A DNA stretch of 64,000 nt from Carya illinoinensis (lineage: Eukaryota; Streptophyta; Magnoliopsida; Fagales; Juglandaceae). The notes beneath the pieces are model-generated. The model was given only the letters and a program-made list of their open reading frames with translations, was not told the DNA's origin and made no database searches. Location: assembly GCF_018687715.1 (NCBI RefSeq), contig NC_056766.1, positions 1,054,001 to 1,118,000 on the forward strand, written 5' to 3'. The position numbers and the translations under genes were made by a program. Position 1 is the first letter of the stretch; each line of letters begins with the position of its first letter. Below, piece by piece: positions 58,801 to 64,000 of the stretch.

Positions 58801-59129
58801 CTTTGGATCACGGGTCGGGTCGTGTATCACATTTTGTGTGAGGCCCACAACTTCCGCGTAAGGACATGTGGAAATTGAGGTGTCAGGATTATGACAAATC
58901 ATGGTTACGCATTCCAACGACAAGTACTAAGTGTGTGCATATGCAACATATGTAAGATAAAAGACACAGCGAATCAATTAAGTTAGTCAATTAAGTACCA
59001 AAATTTTTTAAATACAAGTTCGCTTAAACACAAGCATATCAAAAATATTATAATTTCCAGCAACCACATTGCATAATCAAAATACATAATCCAAAAGCGG
59101 GGAAATAATTCCCAATATAAGCATGTGAC

Positions 59130-61210
59130 ACCAAATTATTCCTCCAGCGGAGCCGTATCCCTAGGCTCAGCCTCATCATCATCTGCATCAAAATCTACGA
59201 TATCGTGGTAAATAATAATCCAAACAATCCACAAGATAAAAATACATTCATGTAACAACAATATGCATGCACATGATGACAGATGCATGAGACCCAAAAG
59301 TCATCCTTGCCCAAAAATGAATAATTTTCCATGCATGCCAAAATTCCATTTGGCCAAAAAATCTAATTTATTAAAACATCTACCATTTTTTCAGAAAATG
59401 GCCCATTATCCATTTTACCGCATGCACCATGATTTTCCCTAGGAATCATCTACACATTCTGGCTCTCATTGCCACATCGTAGGTAACAACCATGCATGTG
59501 CCTTCATAACGAGCGATACACAGCTTCGCGCCCAGCGCGTATAATGACCAGGCATCCTATAGGCCCCACTAGCAGATGGGCCACGAAGTTGGCACGACAG
59601 TGTTATCATATCGTTCGAGCCTGTTATCGCTTAGCGACAACTCAAGGAATGTTACTCAGTATATTCCGCTCTCGAGTGACTAGATAAGCTCTACCAAGAT
59701 AATGCCTCATCTTGGCTTGGGGTCGTGATACACATGCACCCAAAAATCTATTTTACACATGAAAATCTAGTTTCCATTTCCAACACATGAACATGTATGC
59801 AATTATGTGAAAACTCAGTTTTCATTTTATAAACATGAACATGCTTGCACTTATGCCATGTATGACAAGATACAAATATCCAACAATCAACAAATCCCAA
59901 CCTCAACCAATCACACAAGCAACTCCGTTCTCCAATCCAATCGACTTCCGACTCCTCAAACTCAGTTCGGCACAACCAACCAATTTTACAGAATATTTGT
60001 TAATGCAAAATATATTTAAATCTCAAAGCTAATACTTACAGCAATTTAAAGCAAATTCTGAAATATCAAAAGTCACGTCAAAAGTGACGGAGCTGCTGGA
60101 GGTGGTGGTTTCCAAGCAACAGCCGTGGGTCTCAAAATGAGAATTTTGAAAGGGAGCGACGGGAGGCTTGGGTTGGTCTTGGAGGGGCTTAAGAAGGTCA
60201 GTGGAGTTGATGGTGGTGATTGGTGGCCTTGGGAAGCGGCGCATGGTGGAGATCGGCCATGAAAGGTGGAGAAAAGTCGTTGGAGACTGAGAGAGAGTGT
60301 TGTGGCTATGGGTCATGGTGGGGTATGAGATTGGCTAAGGAAGGTCATTGGTAGATGGGAAAGTCGTTGGGGGTGGTGTTGAGGTGGCACACGGTGGCAC
60401 TGGGTTGTTAAACTCGTGCGTGCGAAACCCATTTCTGGATGATAGGGAGCTGTGTGTTGGGGGCCTGAATGTGGCTGGGTTTCGTGGAGGCGGTCGAGGG
60501 TTGTCCGACGAGGTATGGGTGGCTATTGGCGATGGCGCTGGGGCCGTGTTTTGGAGGTAATGAACTAAATGACCCATTCGGGTGGGGCTCGCATGAGGGA
60601 GAACGGGGACTGCATGGGGGCTGAGATTGGTGGGGCTAGGTTGTCGGTGTAAGAGGGAGCGGTTGAGGTGGGTGGTGATGCCAGATGGTAGTGGGTGGCA
60701 ACGAGTTAGGAGAAGAGGCCCACTGAGAGAAACAGGGGGAGGGGGAGTGGCTCGTGCGGGCTATGAGGCAGGAGAAAAAAGGAAGAGGAAAGAAAAGAAG
60801 AAAAAGAAAGAAGAAAAAGAAAAAGGGAAAAGGAGAAAGAAAAAAAAGGAGAAAAGCAAAAGGAAGTGAAAGAAAATGAGATCTAGTGTTTTCAATTCAG
60901 AGTCTCAAAACTGATCAAATAAAAAAGGATTTCAAAACGGTAATTTAAAAAAAATAACTTAAACACAATAACTAAATAAACTATGATAATAACATCCAAC
61001 AATAAAATAATAAATAATTTAAAACAAAGAGTAATTTAAATAATAAAAAGTAATTAATAATAAAACACTTTAAATTAAATTCTACAATTAGAAATAATAA
61101 AATAATACAACTAAATTAATATAAAACTTGAAACAAGAATGCCCATAATTATAATAAATAAAATAATTTACTTAGTTAAAATACACGTAAAGACGGTGTA
61201 TCACATTTTG
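59130..61210 (-). mobile_element. Right member of the opposed element pair
   Basis: Read on the minus strand it follows the same order as the left member: GATCAGTTTTGAGAC (about 60,905), a polypyrimidine tract (60,770-60,870), CTGTAAGTATTAGC (about 60,030), TTGGTTGGTTGTGCC (about 59,980), GTTTGAGGAGTC, GGGCCATTTTCT (about 59,400), CATGAATGTATTTTTATC (about 59,250) and GTAGATTTTGATGC (about 59,195). Between the pyrimidine tract and CTGTAAG it has about 700 bp of GC-rich sequence, only partly shared with the left member. Confidence 0.7.
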
Positions 61211-61384
61211 ACTATGTAAATATCAATTTTTACTTTATTTTTGTTGGAGAACTGTATAATTTTCTATAATACTTTTATTTTGGTAGTTTTGTATTTAAAT
61301 TCTGGTATTTAGATGACTTCTTTATTTATTTGCTGCATTTTTATTGTTCCATTTATGCATGTATACATACTTAGCACTTATCAT

Positions 61385-61475
61385 TGGGATGCGTGACCCA
61401 TGTTGTCGTCATCTTGACGTCACGATTCTTGTGTCTGTACGTGGGAGTAGGGGCATCATACAAATTTCTTAGAGA
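61385..61475 (+). repeat. Short repeat shared with 21.72-21.78 kb
   Basis: ATGTTGTCGTCATC and GTCTGTACGTGGGAGTAGGG then GCATCATAC align with TGTTGTCATCATTC and GTCCGTACGTGGGAGTTGGG then GCATCACAC at 21,723-21,788. About 65 bp are alignable. It is probably part of a dispersed element of unknown class. Confidence 0.5.
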
Positions 61476-61623
61476 AATGATGGAAAGATCTTGTGCTTGC
61501 ATGGTGATGAATCTTCAAGTTCAATTTATTTGTTTTGTTTATAGAATTTCGCTCCTGCATAGAAGTTGTAAATATTAGCAAGAGAAATTATAAAACATGA
61601 CATGCAAAACAAGTTATTTATTT

Positions 61624-62258
61624 ACCTTAAATGCATACTCAAACATATTACAAAATTTCTCCCAATTTGAAGGTTGGACATTCTGAAAAGGATTTTAGCG
61701 TGCGTTGTCCTTGTTCTCAAACTTATTGTAATACTCATGACATTTGACTTTAATTATATTTCCGGAATACATTACATATAAGTTCATCAACAGTCTTGCG
61801 CTCCTCCCTCTGACCAAAATTTAGATCGAAATCATCTTTGAAAAAATAAGACTAACGAACAAATTAATAACATTTTCTATATTTTGCTTAGACAATAAAT
61901 AATTGGATAAATGAATTAAAAAATTACCAAACAATGCTTCTTTATAAGCTCTTGGGCATCTTGGGGAGCTTTAAGCCATGAACTTGTAGTCAAATATGCG
62001 TAAGTTTATGTAAGAGCACCTACATGAGAAGCAAGCCAGGTCGCTGGTTTTCCTTCACCTCCAGTATGATTGTCAACTGTACACATGAAAGAAATGATAG
62101 TTAGAATTTAATATGCTTATATGTAATTTATTTTAATTGAAACAATATTATACAAAATTCTTACCTTGGTCTGGAGAGTTAATCTCCAGTATTGACTCAC
62201 TCGGAGAGCTAGGTATCGATGGAGATGGAATGTGAACCTCATTCCTCTTGGGTGGCAT
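61624..62258 (-). pseudogene. CACTA transposase, N-terminal exons (Ptta/En/Spm-like)
   Basis: ATG at 62258 starts MPPKRNEVHIPSPSIPSS and runs to a donor after 62165 (94 nt). A second exon-like block (61928-62076) has GGEGKPATWLASHVG, an in-frame stop, then LKAPQDAQELIKKHC. A third block (about 61624-61850) has DDFDLNFGQREERKTVDEL, a frame change, then FENKDNAR and NWEKFCNMFEYAFK before GTAAAT. A DLN block followed by an NW..FC/FE block is the layout of plant Ptta/En/Spm (Transposase_24-like) proteins. Stops and a frameshift mark it as dead. Confidence 0.6.
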
Positions 62259-62330
62259 AATTTCAAAATACTGATACATGTATCACATAAAAATATTTGT
62301 CATAAAAATGTCATGTGAACACAAAACATA

Positions 62331-62440
62331 TCAATCATCCGTATCAGTTTCAATGAACCATTCGCCCTCCTCATCTGTGGATACTTTAGATGAGTTCACA
62401 TTTTTTCCAGCTGTTACATCAACAATTTCAACCTTAATAT
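62331..62440 (-). pseudogene. Possible C-terminal fragment of a first CACTA gene
   Basis: Minus-strand open text VEIVDVTAGKNV, then SSKVSTDEEGEWFIETDTDD and TGA at 62331-62333. It ends 73 nt before the ATG of the next transposase remnant in the same direction, as a TNP2-like gene would in a CACTA element. I do not recognise the sequence itself. Confidence 0.35.
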
Positions 62441-62714
62441 CTCTCATATGCAAATGAATAATCTCATATGACTTAAATATACAAACGAGTTGAACGTTTG
62501 TCATATAGCCTTCGATTTGATGTTATTTTACATGTAAATAGGTTAGTATTTCAATATAAATGGGGTTGAAAACAAGTTTTGAATTTCTTTTTCAAAACAC
62601 TATTTGGCCACCGCAGGTGGCTAGAAAAAAAAGGCCAGATGCCTTTATGCTTATCCCGGCCATGCATTGTTGTGATTAGTGGAAGAACAAAAGGAATCCA
62701 CCGATTCCTTCGAC

Positions 62715-62905
62715 TCAACCATTGCTAAGCTCGACCCAGTTATTGTTCGAACCTCCATGAACCATTTGAACGCATGTAAATGATGCGTTCAATCTGTTTA
62801 CTTTACCATTCGAACCAAAATGTGTATATCGTTCAAACAGTAAATTTTTATTTCGAACATATAGCAATATTCATTTGAATGTGTAATGACACATTTGAAT
62901 GGTGC
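62715..62905. repeat. Subterminal repeats of the CACTA element, other side
   Basis: At least eight TTCGAA, TTCAAA, TTTGAA and related words within 190 bp (for example TGTTCGAACC, ATTTGAACGC, CATTCGAACC, CGTTCAAACA, CATTTGAATGG), like the array at 55.77-56.11 kb. Confidence 0.6.
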
Positions 62906-63026
62906 ACATCATATTTTGATTTTTACCATAGAGGAAAATAGACAATGTAATATATAAGTTTCATTTATTATATTTTATAATCGTTGTTCTTAATTTTATT
63001 TCTTAAATTTCAGTGTCATTCCAATG

Positions 63027-64000
63027 ACTTCTCGGGGAAGAAAGCAAAGCAAGTCAGGGCAACTGTCTAGCAAATAAGTCCAGGAGAGGACTATTTTGTT
63101 GGAACTTCAGGTAAAGGTCGATGACTTTAGAGATCTTCTATGGGAGGGTCGTTCTTTGGCATCTGTCTTTCTTGATTGTGGTTGGACACCTATCATCGAT
63201 TGGAAGGATGAAGGGGAGGGACATGATCATTGCCCATATCGATATTGTATCTGAGTTCTATAGAGAACTTGGTGGTGCCGACCAAGATGATGACACATAC
63301 ACCTTCTCTGTTCAAGGTGTATCAGTTAGATTCTAATTGGATGCAGTTGTCAATTGTCTTTATATCCCTTGACTACTGACTACATATCTTAGAGTGATGC
63401 TAAGGAGTCTACATATGCAGGCGATGGGGAGACTTTTAAGAAGAGGATACTGATGTAGTAAATGAGTTTGATGGACTCGCTAGTCATACAGTTCGTTAGT
63501 TGGTTGTAGGTCCAGATGCTCTTAGTTATGATGAGTTTGATGGCCTCGCTAGTAAAAAATCGAGCACAGTTTATGATATGAGTCGCTCGTGGGGTGCCTA
63601 TCGACCTAGCGAGATATATCTTCGCTAGAATTCGATTAGAGGCCACTTATATTATGACAGATATATTGCAATTTGGAGTCTTGCTTGCACGATTTGTTTT
63701 AGTGACTAGGGTCTAGCTAGATGTGTATGAGCATGTTTAGGAGCTGATTGGATCGATCAACTCCTCGACCTTATCTCATAGCACGGGACACTCAAGATCT
63801 CGTATTCTTGCACCCACTACAGAGGCGGTCGATATTCAATGAGGTGCACACTCAAGGGGTCATGGCGTAACGGGTGAGGTATCTACACAGGGCATATCAT
63901 GTATTGCTAGTCCTGAGGAGATTGCAGATCTCGGTCGTTAAGAGATTTACGCATAGACAATAGAGCTGATTGATGCAGTGCATATGAAAGTTTGGATCAC
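63027..64000 (+). pseudogene. Plant transposon protein fragment (Transposase_32-like), runs off edge
   Basis: It begins MTSRGRKQSKSGQLSSK with a stop. Later frames give FLDCGWTPIIDWKDEGEGHD, IVSEFYREL and DDTYTFSVQGVSVRF. Near 63.57-63.70 kb they give RGVPIDLARYIFARIRLEAT, then TDILQFGVLLARF. The order FYREL, V-RGV-V-F, LARYIF and FGVL..RF is what I know from the putative plant transposon protein domain. Several stops and frame changes are present, and the 3' part lies beyond the window. Confidence 0.6.

Overview
The window is plant nuclear DNA. It holds spliced genes with GT-AG introns, full plant exocyst and laccase proteins, plant-type LINEs, a Copia element primed by a tRNA-iMet-like site, CACTA and hAT elements, and long CT/GA and AT microsatellites. 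Two dispersed AT-rich elements (about 8.91-9.06 kb and 47.27-47.53 kb), with many CATCTCATCTCA-like words, resemble elements I associate with Fagales, especially Juglandaceae. A woody eudicot of that group is my inference, not a proof.

Layout. (1) 1-8.36 kb, minus strand: the first six coding exons of a SEC6 gene (exocyst subunit). The gene runs off the left edge, and its intron 1 carries a decayed 5.0-kb Copia retrotransposon. (2) 9.05-16.5 kb: a large non-autonomous LTR-retroelement-like region with a broken gag-like gene, an alternating two-monomer minisatellite and further degenerate repeats. (3) 16.8-39.9 kb, minus strand: a second SEC6 gene. I could reconstruct it completely: 25 coding exons, 2271 nt including the stop, 756 aa, no frameshift. 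Its 23-kb length comes from introns filled with LINE fragments, SINEs, a hAT MITE and microsatellites. The two SEC6 genes are tandem duplicates; the shared block ends only 28 nt upstream of both start codons. (4) 40-54.3 kb, plus strand: two complete tandem laccase genes of the LAC14/LAC15-like type (566 and 568 aa, seven exons each), each with a TATA box 100-140 nt before the start. (5) 55.5-64 kb: transposon-derived DNA. A CACTA element with a terminus at 55,510 and remnants of its transposase genes is split by two related about 2-kb elements in opposite orientation. A fragment of another plant transposon protein gene reaches the right edge.

How the parts relate. SEC6 acts in tethering secretory vesicles at the plasma membrane. 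The laccases are secreted copper oxidases of the cell wall. Their closeness is probably incidental. The clearest biology is duplicate-gene evolution. The left SEC6 keeps the conserved residue at nearly every position where the copies differ, while the right copy carries eight replacements in its first 173 residues and has a different upstream region. The laccase pair is a second tandem duplication, in which one copy has lost a nearly invariant Trp beside the type-1 copper site. I found no evidence of an entirely new biological system. The least-explained structures are the opposed element pair inside the CACTA transposon, a 68-bp perfect palindrome before the first laccase, and the alternating minisatellite.
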